From contig OU342630.1 of NCBI GenBank assembly GCA_910589415.1, forward strand, positions 84,936,186 through 85,000,185: a stretch of DNA of 64,000 nucleotides. The letters run 5' to 3'. Shown in pieces: positions 12,319 through 22,351 of this stretch. The notes beneath the pieces are model-generated. The model made no database searches. It was not told where the DNA came from and saw only the letters and a list, made by a program, of their open reading frames with translations. Origin of the DNA: Malachius bipustulatus (Eukaryota > Arthropoda > Insecta > Coleoptera > Melyridae). Position numbers and translations under genes: made by a program. The stretch's first letter is position 1. Each line of letters starts with the position of its first letter.

Positions 12319-12530
12319 AGTTCAGCAGAGCTTCACGATTATTAAAGCATCTCCGAAACTATTTTTTTTTTGCACTTCTATATTTGACCCCAAAAACTTT
12401 TAATCATGCAATGATTATAAAATTGCCGAAATTTAAAAAAAATGCAATTGAAAAAAAACTGGTGAATTCGGAAAGATGCCTGTTATAGATTTAGGTTTGT
12501 TGAAAAAAGTTAATCGTTCGTTTATTATTT

Positions 12531-12690
12531 TAATGCCCGTAGGTATTCACAAACGATAATTTCCTAAATAATTACGTAATTAATTAAATGAGTGAGATGG
12601 AGATATGCAGTTTTTTTGCAATAGAGTGAGACGGGTATAATTGATTACGTAATTATTTAGGAAATTATCGTTTGTGAATACTGGCATTAA
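12531..12690. mobile_element. Small MITE, about 160 bp
   Basis: The arms 12531-12583 (taatgcccgtaggtattcac... to ...attacgtaat) and about 12640-12690 are inverted copies with few mismatches around a 55-bp centre. Both ends read TTAATGCC. Non-coding. Confidence 0.75.
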
Positions 12691-12965
12691 TCTGCAAAAT
12701 AAATTTAAACAAATTAAAGTAAATATATTTTTAAATTATAAAATCTAAAATTAAATTATAATAAGAAAATTATAATTATTGTGTTGACTAAGCCTGCATG
12801 TTACTTTCAGTAATCAGGGGCATTTATAATTTTAAATCAATGTCTTAATTCGAGGATTAATAATTAAACCTACCTACTTCAATGGCCTTTAATAAAGAAA
12901 GAAGCAATCGGTTTATTTAATTGAACTGTTATTTATTATAGGTAGTAGGTAGGTATAGTATAAAT
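12691..12965. other. Non-coding flank of the BEL/Pao insertion
   Basis: AT-rich, no gene seen. It contains 'taggtaggtatagtataaatacctat', whose last bases were duplicated when the BEL element inserted. Confidence 0.4.
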
Positions 12966-12970
12966 ACCTA
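12966..12970. repeat. Target site duplication of BEL/Pao element (left copy)
   Basis: ACCTA directly precedes the LTR and is repeated directly after the other LTR at 19857-19861. Five bases is within the usual range for BEL/Pao integrases. Confidence 0.9.
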
Positions 12971-13323
12971 TGTTATGTTTGCTGCTTGTTAAGTATTTAA
13001 TTTCTCGAAGGACCATTGGAATCAGACATTAATGTTTAACAAAAACTTTATTCTTCATCCACCAAAAAACACAAATTTATGAATTTACAATTCATGACAC
13101 AATGCTTCTGTTTAAACACAAAATGTAAAAATTAACACCCTGCGTAGGTCAACACGACCTGTCTGCTCTCCAGTCTCTCGGTAACACTCTAATACTAAAT
13201 TCCCAATCATCCTGCTGTCCTCTCAAGAGGCTACAGCATCGCTAGGCTACACAACAGCAGACACACCGCTGCCATGTTTACAAATTTTCAAACAAATTTA
13301 TGAAATTAAACTGAAACTGAACA
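12971..13323 (-). repeat. BEL/Pao 3' LTR
   Basis: 353 bp, begins TGTTATG and ends CTGAACA on +. On the coding strand an AATAAA lies at 13047-13052. It matches 19504-19856 base for base as far as I could check. The purine-rich sequence just inside (reverse complement of 13324-13336, AAGGCGGGCGGC) may be the polypurine tract. Confidence 0.95.
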
Positions 13324-13423
13324 GAGCCGCCCGCCTTGAAAGGCCACTTTCAAACGAAATAACTACAATACAAGATATGATATTTTTTGTTAAATTATGT
13401 TGATATAATGTTAATGTTAAAGT

Positions 13424-16400
13424 TCACACTTCAATTGGTAACGGAGACAGTCTAACAATTGATCGTTTAAAAACACCACCTTGAGTTTTCACTGATACGA
13501 CCCTCACCACACCATCTTGACCTGGATGCAGATCTACAACTCGGCCCAACTTCCAACACCTCGCAGGTAAGTTATCTTCTCTGAGCAGAACTAATGTGTT
13601 TAGCTTCACATTTGGAGTCTGCTTGCACCACTTGTTCCGACGTTGTAATAGCTGCAAATAGTCTCTGGACCATGATGTCCAAAACCTTTGATGTAGTGAT
13701 TGTAGTAGCTTGTATCTTGATATGTATGATTTTGTTCTTTCAGGTTGATCAACTGGAACTTCAGGAAGTAATCCCATGGAGCCACCAATAAGGAAGTGCC
13801 CTGGAGTGATGACTTCAAATTCGTTGGGATCATCCGTTAAGGGTAATAAAGGACGGGAATTTAATGTGATTTCTATTTGTGTTAATACTGTGTAAAATTC
13901 TTCATATGTTAAATAAATGTTATTCATGATTTTTTCCAAATGAGTTTTTAATGATTTTACAGCACCTTCCCATAGTCCCCCGAAATGCGGTGACCGAGGA
14001 GGAATGAAATGCCATTTTATTCCCTTGTCAGCAATGTAATTTTGATATGCAGAAGTATTTGTCAAATTAAATACTTCTCTTAAATGTTTATTAGCCGCAA
14101 CAAAATTAGTTGCATTATCTGAATATACTTCAGATACTAACCCTCTCCTTGCTATGAATCGCTTGAAAGCATTCAAGAATCCTTCTGTCGTAAGATCTGT
14201 TACTAATTCAACATGCACTGCTTTAGAAGCTAAACAGACAAATAAACAAACGTATGATTTGATATACTTGCGATTCCTTAATTTGCTGTCTTTGATTTGA
14301 TATGGACCGCAATAATCTAAGCCACAATGAAAAAATGCTCGTGGAGGTATGATAACTCTGGCGGCTGGTAAATCTGCCATCTTTTGTACTACAGAAGGTG
14401 GCTTGGATTTGAAACAAGTAATGCACCTGTGTAATATATTTTTTACTGTTCTCATGCCGTTCAAAGGCCAAAAATTCTGTCGAACGCAAGATAAAGTAAG
14501 CGTTGGACCTGCGTGTAAATTTTTTAAATGTTCATGTAATATTACAAGCTCTGAAAAATGAGCCTTAGATGGAAGTATGATTGGATATTTATTGTTGTAC
14601 ATCAAATTTGATCTAGATAATCTTCCACCAACCCTTATAATACCTTCAGGGTCCTTGAATGGATTTAAGAAATATAATTTATTTCGCTTATCAACTTGTC
14701 CTGAATTATTACTTAATTGTTTAAGTTCCTCCGTAAAATAATGCTGTTGAACAATTTTACATAGGTTCAATTTGCTATTGTTTAATTCAGATGAAGTTAA
14801 AAAACCTTTGTTTCTATTCTCTTTGTTGTTTAATCTGCAATTATTTATGAATCTTAACATATATGCCATTATTCGCACTAATCTTGAAAAATTTGAATTT
14901 TTTGATGTAAGATCAAAAATTAAATTCTTATGATCACCTACATATGCACTGACTGTACCCTTAGAAATATTATCGTCGCCCTCATGGCAAGTTAAATTTT
15001 TTTGCGATTTTAGCTCCTGAATGTTATCTGTTGTTAATTCTTCCCTCAAAATAGGCCAATGATCTTCACTTAATTTGAGGAATTCTGGACCTTGAAACCA
15101 AAATTTTGAATCATTGATTTCTTGAGGATTTAGCCCTCTGGATAAAATATCCGCTGGATTTTTATCTGTTGGTACATGCTTCCATTTGTGATCTTCAGTA
15201 ATTGTTTGTATTTTTGATACGCGATTGCCAACAAAAACTTGTAATTTATTAGGTTGAATTGATAACCATGATAGCACTATTGTCGAATCCGTCCAAAAAA
15301 CAATATTTTGGAAATTGTATTTCAACGAAGCATTAATTTTTTGATATAATTGTGCTGACAATAAAGCGGCGCAAAGCTCCAAACGGGGCAATGATTGTGT
15401 TTTCAGCGGCGCTACTCGTGATTTTGCACACAGCAATGATACATTGGTAATGTTTAGTGCTCTATTTTTTGTCAATAAATAAGCGCAACTCCCGTATGCT
15501 TGTTGAGACGCATCGGAAAATAAGTGAAGTTGAATTTCATCGAAATTTTCCAAGGCCACTTGCCGAGGGATTTTTAAATGATTTAATGCTTGAAGATTGC
15601 TAAAGAACTGATCCCATTGTCGTAAAAAATTTACATCTGTAACTTCTTCATCCCAATCTACATGAGATTCCCATAACTTCTGCATGATTAATTTCGCCTT
15701 GACAATCACTGGATTAATAAGACCAAGAATGTCATAAATTTTTGATATGATTGAGAGAATGTTTCGTTTTGTTATTTTTAAAATAGAGAACTTCTGTACT
15801 GAAAATTTGAAAATATCTTGTTTAGGCTGCCAATAAATACCTAAAGTTTTGCAACTTTCGTTATCTTTGATTAAAAATTGAATATTACTGTCATTAGATT
15901 TATTGTTAATATCTGATAGAATATCTTGTTTGTTTGATGACCACTGCCGTAATTTAAATCCATATGAATTTAAAAGACTATCAACTTCTTGTATGCGTTT
16001 TTTAGCAGTTGCAACATCTGATGTCCCTGATATAAAATCGTCCATGTAAAAATCCGAGTTTATACTGGAACATGTTTCTGGAAATTTGTCTGAATTTTCA
16101 ATTGCAATTTGCTTTAGACAACGTGATGCTAAAAAACTTGCTGGACCCGTACCATATGTCACGGTGTTTAATTTAAAAAATGATAGAGGTTCCGAAGAAT
16201 TCTCTCTCCAAATGATTCTTTGTAAATTTGCATCTTCATCCCTTACTCCTACCTGCCTATACATCTTCGCCACATCACTTGTGAATACAACATTGTGCAT
16301 TCTAAACCTTGCTAAAATTGAAAATATATCCTCTTGTATAGATGGACCAACCTTTAGGACATCGTTTAATGAAACTCCTGTTTTAGATTTTGCGCTTGCG

Positions 16401-18898
16401 TCGAAAACAACACGCAGCTTACATGTTAACGAGTCGTTTTTTATCACACAATGATGAGGAAGGTATGACTTGATTGAATTATCATTGTCTTGAGATAAAT
16501 CAATAGAAGTAGCATGCTGTAAGTCAACATATTCTTGAATAAAATTTGCATATTGTTGCTTTAATTGTAAATCGTTGTTTAGCCTACGCTCTAATTTATA
16601 GAATCTATCCTTCGCAATATCAAATGTCTCGCCTAATTGCGAAAAATTATCACGTCTGGGAAGACTTACAATAAACCGCCCTGTTTCATCACGCTTGGTT
16701 GTATTTTTGAAATGTTCCTCACATTCTATTTCCTCCTTTGATAAATTTTGATTTTCGTTTATTACCTCTTCTAAACGCCAAAATGATTCAATTTGATTTT
16801 TGATATCAATGTCCGCATTTTGAGTGGACCAATTGCAAAGTAACTTATTTTGTTTAATTGAAACTGGTAGGTTTCCAGTGAGAATCCAACCAAATTTTGT
16901 GTTCTGAATGATTGGTAAACTAGCACCGAGCTTGATTTGTCCCGTGCTTATCACCTCATAGAATAGAGATGCACCGAGCAATAAATCTATATTTCTGGAT
17001 ATATGAAACTCCTCATCTGCTAACTGAATATTTTCTGGTATGTTAATTTGTTTTAAATCTAAATCAACAGTAGGTAAATCTTCTGTGATTTTTTGCAAAA
17101 CTAAAAAAGTCGAATTTGCTGAAAATGAATTAACTCGTGATTGAATCACTGTCCTTGTGAAATGCTTGACCTTGATCATGTTTTCGCTTATTCCAGAGAC
17201 AGGAATATTGACCTTTTGCCTTTGCAAATTGAGTTTGTTGCACAGATCTTCTGTTATGAAATTTGATTGTGATCCTGAGTCTAGCAATGCTCTGGCAGAA
17301 TGAAATTTACCATTTTGATCCTGAATATGTACAATAGCAGTTGCTAAAACTACTTGATGACCTATATTTTCGTAGGAACTTGCCACAACTGTACTTGATT
17401 GAATTGAAGACCTGTCATTATTATTTGATAGTTGTTTGCCATCCTGATTTGAACCTGAATTGCTGTGAGACTGCTCAGCGGTCTGCACATTGTTATTTGT
17501 TACTTGCTGTGTTGCTTGAAAGCCCGATTGATTTTGATACAAGTGCAACAATGTATTGTGCCTTTTGTTACAAATTCTACATATTCTCCCCATGCATTCC
17601 TGTGCCGAATGACCCTTCCTTAGGCAGTTCAAACAAGCCCCATTATTCCTGATTACATTTATTCTACCTTGAACTGATAACTTCAAGAATTTTTCACAAT
17701 TCCAAATACCATGCTCACCATTACAATGTGAACATCTATAAAATGGATATGCTCTATTTTCAGGTTTGTTAGAGAAATAGTTGTTGCCAATACCTCTTGA
17801 TGAATGAGCTGTATTAGAAAAATGATTGTTACTGTTTGATGAACGATGTGTATTGGAAAAATAATTGTTTTCATTTGTTGCATGAGCTGTGGTTAAATTT
17901 GTATGAACCCTTTTTACATTTATTGGAGCTTGAGAAGACTTATTATCTGTAATCTCAAGTACTTGACATTTTTCTGTAATGAATTTAATAAAGTCGTCGA
18001 CTGTTGTGTTTTCATAATTTTTTGTTTCTGTTTCCCATTCTTTGTTTGATACAGAGTCTAATTTCGATGTTAAAATAAATAGTAGAATTGAATTCCACTG
18101 ATCTACAGGTTCCTTTAAATTTTTTAAAGCCCTGAAGTTTCTTTGAAATGCATCAAGAAACATTCTTAAATTTATTGATGACTGTTTTGCTATAGGATTG
18201 ATATCAACAATATTTTTAATGTGCTTTCGGATAGTTAACTTTTTGTTATCATATCTACTTTTCAAAAGATCCCACGCTATAGCATAATTTGAATCTGTAA
18301 TTTCTAATGATTTAATTGCCTGAGCTGCTTCATTTTTAAGACAACCTTGAAGATAGAAAAATTTTTGTATACCTGATAAACTTTCATTTTTGTCAATTAA
18401 ATTCGTGAATGTATCTGAAAAAGAATTCCACTCTTCCAGCTGTCCGTGAAATTCAGGAAGACGTAATTTAGGTAATTCTACTCGTGAAACCGTTTGATTT
18501 AACGAGGACACCTGCATCTGGCTGCTACTCGACTGCTGACCTACGTTGCCAGACGGCCCCGACGCTTGCTGCGATATTCCCTGTAAATTCACCGCCTTCA
18601 CTTCATAAGCATGCAATAATCTACTTGTATGTGCAGTAATTGCGTAATATCTATCTTCAAAACTCACTCTTTCTTTGTTTTCAACTACACTGTTTTCTGT
18701 TAATACTTCAATTGATAACTGAACTTCATTAAAATCTTTCCAAAGATTATCTAACTTTGCAAGTCGGGTCTTGATTTCAAAAACATTTTGTTCACTCACC
18801 TGTATGATATTGTTTATATAAGTTTCGAACTTCGTTAAACAACCTTTAACTACACCTCTCTTACAATGTAACTCGATTAATTTTTGTTCATTTGCCAT
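13424..18898 (-). CDS. BEL/Pao gag-pol polyprotein, 1824 aa, intact
   Basis: One open frame encodes the whole polyprotein. Approximate residues: Gag (DUF1759-like) 1-380; two zinc knuckles at 388-433 (CSHC...C and CLNCLRKGHSAQEC); aspartic protease with LLDSGSQSNF near 537; RT with catalytic YMDDF near 949; RNase H-like region with SDAS and TDST motifs about 1115-1250; integrase zinc domain (H...H...CITC) about 1452-1500; integrase core with D in GLDYCGPY (about 1524), D in YSDNATNF (about 1592) and E in GLWEGAVK (about 1640); DUF5641-like tail 1735-1815. The start is the first ATG after a 605-bp leader. No stop or frameshift is visible, so the protein may be functional. Gag and Pol share one frame, as is common in this family. 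Confidence 0.95.
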   Translation of the reverse strand: MANEQKLIELHCKRGVVKGCLTKFETYINNIIQVSEQNVFEIKTRLAKLDNLWKDFNEVQLSIEVLTENSVVENKERVSFEDRYYAITAHTSRLLHAYEVKAVNLQGISQQASGPSGNVGQQSSSSQMQVSSLNQTVSRVELPKLRLPEFHGQLEEWNSFSDTFTNLIDKNESLSGIQKFFYLQGCLKNEAAQAIKSLEITDSNYAIAWDLLKSRYDNKKLTIRKHIKNIVDINPIAKQSSINLRMFLDAFQRNFRALKNLKEPVDQWNSILLFILTSKLDSVSNKEWETETKNYENTTVDDFIKFITEKCQVLEITDNKSSQAPINVKRVHTNLTTAHATNENNYFSNTHRSSNSNNHFSNTAHSSRGIGNNYFSNKPENRAYPFYRCSHCNGEHGIWNCEKFLKLSVQGRINVIRNNGACLNCLRKGHSAQECMGRICRICNKRHNTLLHLYQNQSGFQATQQVTNNNVQTAEQSHSNSGSNQDGKQLSNNNDRSSIQSSTVVASSYENIGHQVVLATAIVHIQDQNGKFHSARALLDSGSQSNFITEDLCNKLNLQRQKVNIPVSGISENMIKVKHFTRTVIQSRVNSFSANSTFLVLQKITEDLPTVDLDLKQINIPENIQLADEEFHISRNIDLLLGASLFYEVISTGQIKLGASLPIIQNTKFGWILTGNLPVSIKQNKLLCNWSTQNADIDIKNQIESFWRLEEVINENQNLSKEEIECEEHFKNTTKRDETGRFIVSLPRRDNFSQLGETFDIAKDRFYKLERRLNNDLQLKQQYANFIQEYVDLQHATSIDLSQDNDNSIKSYLPHHCVIKNDSLTCKLRVVFDASAKSKTGVSLNDVLKVGPSIQEDIFSILARFRMHNVVFTSDVAKMYRQVGVRDEDANLQRIIWRENSSEPLSFFKLNTVTYGTGPASFLASRCLKQIAIENSDKFPETCSSINSDFYMDDFISGTSDVATAKKRIQEVDSLLNSYGFKLRQWSSNKQDILSDINNKSNDSNIQFLIKDNESCKTLGIYWQPKQDIFKFSVQKFSILKITKRNILSIISKIYDILGLINPVIVKAKLIMQKLWESHVDWDEEVTDVNFLRQWDQFFSNLQALNHLKIPRQVALENFDEIQLHLFSDASQQAYGSCAYLLTKNRALNITNVSLLCAKSRVAPLKTQSLPRLELCAALLSAQLYQKINASLKYNFQNIVFWTDSTIVLSWLSIQPNKLQVFVGNRVSKIQTITEDHKWKHVPTDKNPADILSRGLNPQEINDSKFWFQGPEFLKLSEDHWPILREELTTDNIQELKSQKNLTCHEGDDNISKGTVSAYVGDHKNLIFDLTSKNSNFSRLVRIMAYMLRFINNCRLNNKENRNKGFLTSSELNNSKLNLCKIVQQHYFTEELKQLSNNSGQVDKRNKLYFLNPFKDPEGIIRVGGRLSRSNLMYNNKYPIILPSKAHFSELVILHEHLKNLHAGPTLTLSCVRQNFWPLNGMRTVKNILHRCITCFKSKPPSVVQKMADLPAARVIIPPRAFFHCGLDYCGPYQIKDSKLRNRKYIKSYVCLFVCLASKAVHVELVTDLTTEGFLNAFKRFIARRGLVSEVYSDNATNFVAANKHLREVFNLTNTSAYQNYIADKGIKWHFIPPRSPHFGGLWEGAVKSLKTHLEKIMNNIYLTYEEFYTVLTQIEITLNSRPLLPLTDDPNEFEVITPGHFLIGGSMGLLPEVPVDQPERTKSYISRYKLLQSLHQRFWTSWSRDYLQLLQRRNKWCKQTPNVKLNTLVLLREDNLPARCWKLGRVVDLHPGQDGVVRVVSVKTQGGVFKRSIVRLSPLPIEV

Positions 18899-19185
18899 GT
18901 TTTTAAATTTTAATATTGAATTAATAACCTTTCAAGACAGATCCGTTTATTTGTTTTGTTTCTCGATTGATTTTTTATTTATTTGAATAAATTATATCAC
19001 TAACACAAGACTGCAATGACACTTGATTCCTGATTGTTATTAAATTTGAATGATTTTATTAACTTAATGATAATAATACACAGTACTTAATTTGAATTTG
19101 TTATAGGTAAAAAGGTTTAGGTACTTAAATGAAGCAAGGATAAATAAAAGGAACGGACTCACCAGATCCAATGACGTTTTCTGAT

Positions 19186-19335
19186 CTATTTGTTTATGTT
19201 CTTCTTGATATACTGCTCTATTTGTTTATGTTCTTCTTGATACTGCTCTATTTGTTTATGTTCTTCTTGATACTGCTGTTTATTTGTTTATGTTCTTCTT
19301 GATACTGCTGTTTATTTGTTTATGTTCTTGATAAT
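19186..19335 (-). repeat. Minisatellite in the BEL leader, about 30-bp unit
   Basis: Four full copies and one partial copy of 'tatttgtttatgttcttctt' plus 'gatactgct' follow one another, between the PBS side and the gag start. Unit lengths vary from 30 to 33 bases. Such leader repeats can vary between copies of an element. No coding role is seen. Confidence 0.85.
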
Positions 19336-19477
19336 AATGTTGCTGTTGATTATGATAATTATTATTGTTCTTGATAATTGTTATTGTTCTTGTTCTTGTT
19401 AATTGATGTTGTTACCCGTGAGCTGGAGAGACACTGCTGATTGTTCACTTGTTTCCCTGTTTCGCTGAATTCAATAA

Positions 19478-19495
19478 TACGGCTCGATTGGACCA
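19478..19495 (-). promoter_or_regulatory. Candidate primer binding site of the BEL element
   Basis: On the coding strand, eight bases downstream of the 5' LTR, the sequence TGGTCCAATCGAGCCG begins with the TGG expected to pair with a tRNA CCA end. I could not name a tRNA from memory, and the eight-base gap is larger than usual, so this is tentative. Confidence 0.35.
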
Positions 19496-19503
19496 AATAA
19501 TTA

Positions 19504-19856
19504 TGTTATGTTTGCTGCTTGTTAAGTATTTAATTTCTCGAAGGACCATTGGAATCAGACATTAATGTTTAACAAAAACTTTATTCTTCATCCACCAAAA
19601 AACACAAATTTATGAATTTACAATTCATGACACAATGCTTCTGTTTAAACACAAAATGTAAAAATTAACACCCTGCGTAGGTCAACACGACCTGTCTGCT
19701 CTCCAGTCTCTCGGTAACACTCTAATACTAAATTCCCAATCATCCTGCTGTCCTCTCAAGAGGCTACAGCATCGCTAGGCTACACAACAGCAGACACACC
19801 GCTGCCATGTTTACAAATTTTCAAACAAATTTATGAAATTAAACTGAAACTGAACA
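19504..19856 (-). repeat. BEL/Pao 5' LTR
   Basis: Same 353-bp sequence as 12971-13323. In the direction of the element it carries the promoter, but I cannot point to a defined TATA box or initiator with confidence. Confidence 0.95.
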
Positions 19857-19861
19857 ACCTA
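19857..19861. repeat. Target site duplication of BEL/Pao element (right copy)
   Basis: ACCTA, identical to 12966-12970. Confidence 0.9.
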
Positions 19862-20308
19862 GAACATCCTATAATTTTTGTACCTACTGGGCAACGTCGC
19901 TAAGATGGCATACCATAATGACCCTTCCAAAGGTATAAGTACACCTGAAAATATTACCACGTGCTTAGTTGAGTTTGACGAGTGGTCGGTGACGGTACAG
20001 TTACAGTTGTCCGTGTTTCCTCCGGTGGTATCTAGTAGCTACCTAACGCACCTTTCATAACCTAACGTCTCCTCTCCTCTCCTGCTCTCCTAGTCCTAGT
20101 AGTCCTCTCATCTCTTCTCGGTGTCGGGTAGCAGCGGCAGCTTCGCGTACGCGGTTAAAACTAATCCGAGTTTTTAATTAAATCGTATCTCAAAATTGAA
20201 ATCGACAAGTCAATTTAAAATCTGGACTCATTCGAAATTCTTCAGATTTCTTGGTTAGTTATTGTGATATAATTATTGTGTGGAATTTTCCTGCCGCCAA
20301 CCTTTACG
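19862..20308 (+). promoter_or_regulatory. Candidate promoter and 5' leader of a plus-strand gene
   Basis: This stretch is richer in G+C and CpG than its surroundings. It has a pyrimidine tract (cctctcctctcctgctctcc, about 20070-20090), then 'gtcgggtagcagcggcagct' and 'cgcgtacgcgg' at about 20124-20154. It leads to an ATG at 20309 and a possible splice donor. No TATA box or defined initiator is evident. Inference only. Confidence 0.3.
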
Positions 20309-20365
20309 ATGACTGATGCCGGTGGAGCAGCCAAATTGCAGAGAAGTGAAGCCTTCATCCAAAAG
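20309..20365 (+). CDS. Candidate first coding exon of an unidentified host gene
   Basis: ATG at 20309 opens 19 codons (MTDAGGAAKLQRSEAFIQK) that end exactly at AAG|GTTAGA, a usable though not ideal splice donor followed by a T-rich tract. The reading has balanced amino-acid use unlike the chance frames around it. Read through, the frame would stop about 18 codons later. I do not recognise the protein and found no second exon in the window, which would require an intron of more than 40 kb or an exon I missed. It could also be chance. Confidence 0.35.
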
Positions 20366-21307
20366 GTTAGATTTTTTTTATCTAGTTCAGACTTTGAATT
20401 TAATTTGGTATACTTACCTTAATTTTTGGGCCTGGCCCAAAACTCCCAAAAGCCATGCTTTGGGCCAGGAAATACTTCTGATCTGATTTTTCATTACGGG
20501 GTGTAATTTTTTAAATGGTATAACCTTATTCCTTATTTTGTAACATTTTTTCCGCAAATCAGCCTTTGATTAGGAGTTAGGACGATAGCTACCTATTATT
20601 GTACCTATTATCTATTAAATTTAATTAAAAAATAGATCCTCGCTCTTTTTAATAAAAATATCGTTTAATTCGACTGTTCCTTTTCGACCATTTCGTGAAG
20701 TCTAAAATTTCGTCGTCATGTAATGTTATCTGGGTTGGGTTTAACATATTTTTAAGTGACATTTTGGCCATGTGCTGAGTGCAGTTAACTACACCAACAC
20801 GTAATTTTTTTTAAGCTTCGCAAATATTCACAATGCTATTATTTATGATAAACTTTAGGTAGATGAGTTTCAATTGTGAATGTAGGTATCTTTAATTATA
20901 TTTTATAGAAATGCTTTCCAGTCTCTCCCACCTATTCGTTTCAACCTGTTGATCTACAAAACATGAACTCTCAAATATTTTACTTTCTCGTGCAAAAGTT
21001 ACGACTTACAAAAAAGGTGCATTTCTCTTCTTCTAATAAAGTTTCTTGTAAAACTGTCAAATCATCAATCGACGATAATGGGCTTAATTCCTGAAAATAT
21101 GCCTCCAATTCCTGGTTTATTGGCTTGATAGTCTGATGATTATTTTCATGGAAAAATTTGAAAAATTCACGTGGTTTTTGTTTAGTATTCTAATATTTGA
21201 AATCGTTACAAATTACAGATTTAGTTTCAGATATTCTGTTATAAATTGTTGCAATGCATTAGGACCTGTCCTTAAGAGACGTTTTATACAGGGTGTCGCA
21301 TTTAAGA
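20366..21307. other. Non-coding stretch
   Basis: No gene is recognised. The frame at 21136-21378 overlaps the fold-back element arm and has no family features. 'tatacagggtgtcg' at about 21286-21299 is a CAGGGTG-type MITE end just outside the paired arm. Confidence 0.4.
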
Positions 21308-21982
21308 TGAAGACACCCCCATATTTTAGTTATTTAAATGAATACAGATTTGAAATTTCGCACAGTCATAAGTGGTGATGGGTCCTATTTTTTAAGATAC
21401 TTAACCGAATTCAGAATTTCAGCACACCCTACTACGAATTGACAAATAGGGCCGATTCTCAATATTTTGTTTCGCGTTAGAGATATCGAAAAAGTTATTA
21501 GAAAAAGTTGTTCAGAATATTTTTTATGCCCATTTACCGATTTTCATGCCAAAATTCGCATTTTTAATTTAATTATTAATTATTTAATTAATTCGCATTA
21601 TCACCAAACAACCGAATTATTTCGATTTTTTTCCATGGCAGACTAGTTATAAAATTAATAAATACACTAAGTTTTGAACTATAGACCAAAATATTGAAAA
21701 AATTAAAAATGCTAATTTTGCCATGAAAATTGGTACCTATATGGGCATAAAAAACATTCTGAACAACTTTTTCTGATAACTTTTTTTCGATATCTCTAAC
21801 GCGAAACAAAATATTGAGAATCGGCCCTATTTGTCAATTCGTAGTAGGCTGACTCGTAGGCTGAGATTAAAATTCTGAATTCGGTTAAGTACCTATCTTA
21901 ACAAACAGGACCCATCACCATTTATGACTGTGCGAATTTTAAAATTTGTATTCATTTAAATAACTAAAATATGGGGTCTTCA
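21308..21982. mobile_element. Fold-back element, arms about 265-280 bp
   Basis: Positions 21308-21570 are repeated in inverse orientation at 21700-21982 with small differences, around a loop of about 130 bp. Motifs such as 'cgatatctctaacgcgaaac', 'gagaatcggccctatttgtc' and 'gaattcggttaagtac' pair across the arms. Non-coding, non-autonomous; the outermost left end may extend to about 21286. Confidence 0.8.
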
Positions 21983-22351
21983 GGCTAAAACTATTAGTTC
22001 GTCGTCGGAATCCATTGCCTTCGGAAATATCAAAATTGAAGACTAATAATTAAATAATGGCCCAAGCGAGGGCCCAAGTGACAAAAAATCGAAACTGTGA
22101 TATTTGCATTCAAAATAATGATAATAATAATTATTAATAACTGTTTAAACTTAATAAATGAAATCATATTTTAGGCATAAGTATACTTACTAAAAAAAGA
22201 TAAACTCTGTTATACTATAATGAAAACGCAGTGATATGGCGGTAACCTTAAGACAGTATGTCCTAGACATATTTTTTAGCTAAGTTGTCAATCCTGTACT
22301 CTTTTTCAAAAGTCATTCAGCACTTCCAGCAACTTTTTTTTGCGGTACGAT
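21983..22351. other. Non-coding stretch
   Basis: Nothing recognisable; possibly decayed 3' sequence of the transposase relic that follows. Confidence 0.35.

Larger units (their letters stand above)
12971..19856 (-). mobile_element. Complete BEL/Pao LTR retrotransposon, 6886 bp
   Basis: Two direct 353-bp LTRs flank a single gag-pol frame on the minus strand; the element has TG...CA ends and a 5-bp target duplication ACCTA on both sides. I see no difference between the LTRs by eye, so the insertion is very recent. Domain order Gag, protease, RT, RNase H, integrase with the C-terminal DUF5641-like region is diagnostic of BEL/Pao. It appears structurally autonomous. Confidence 0.95.
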
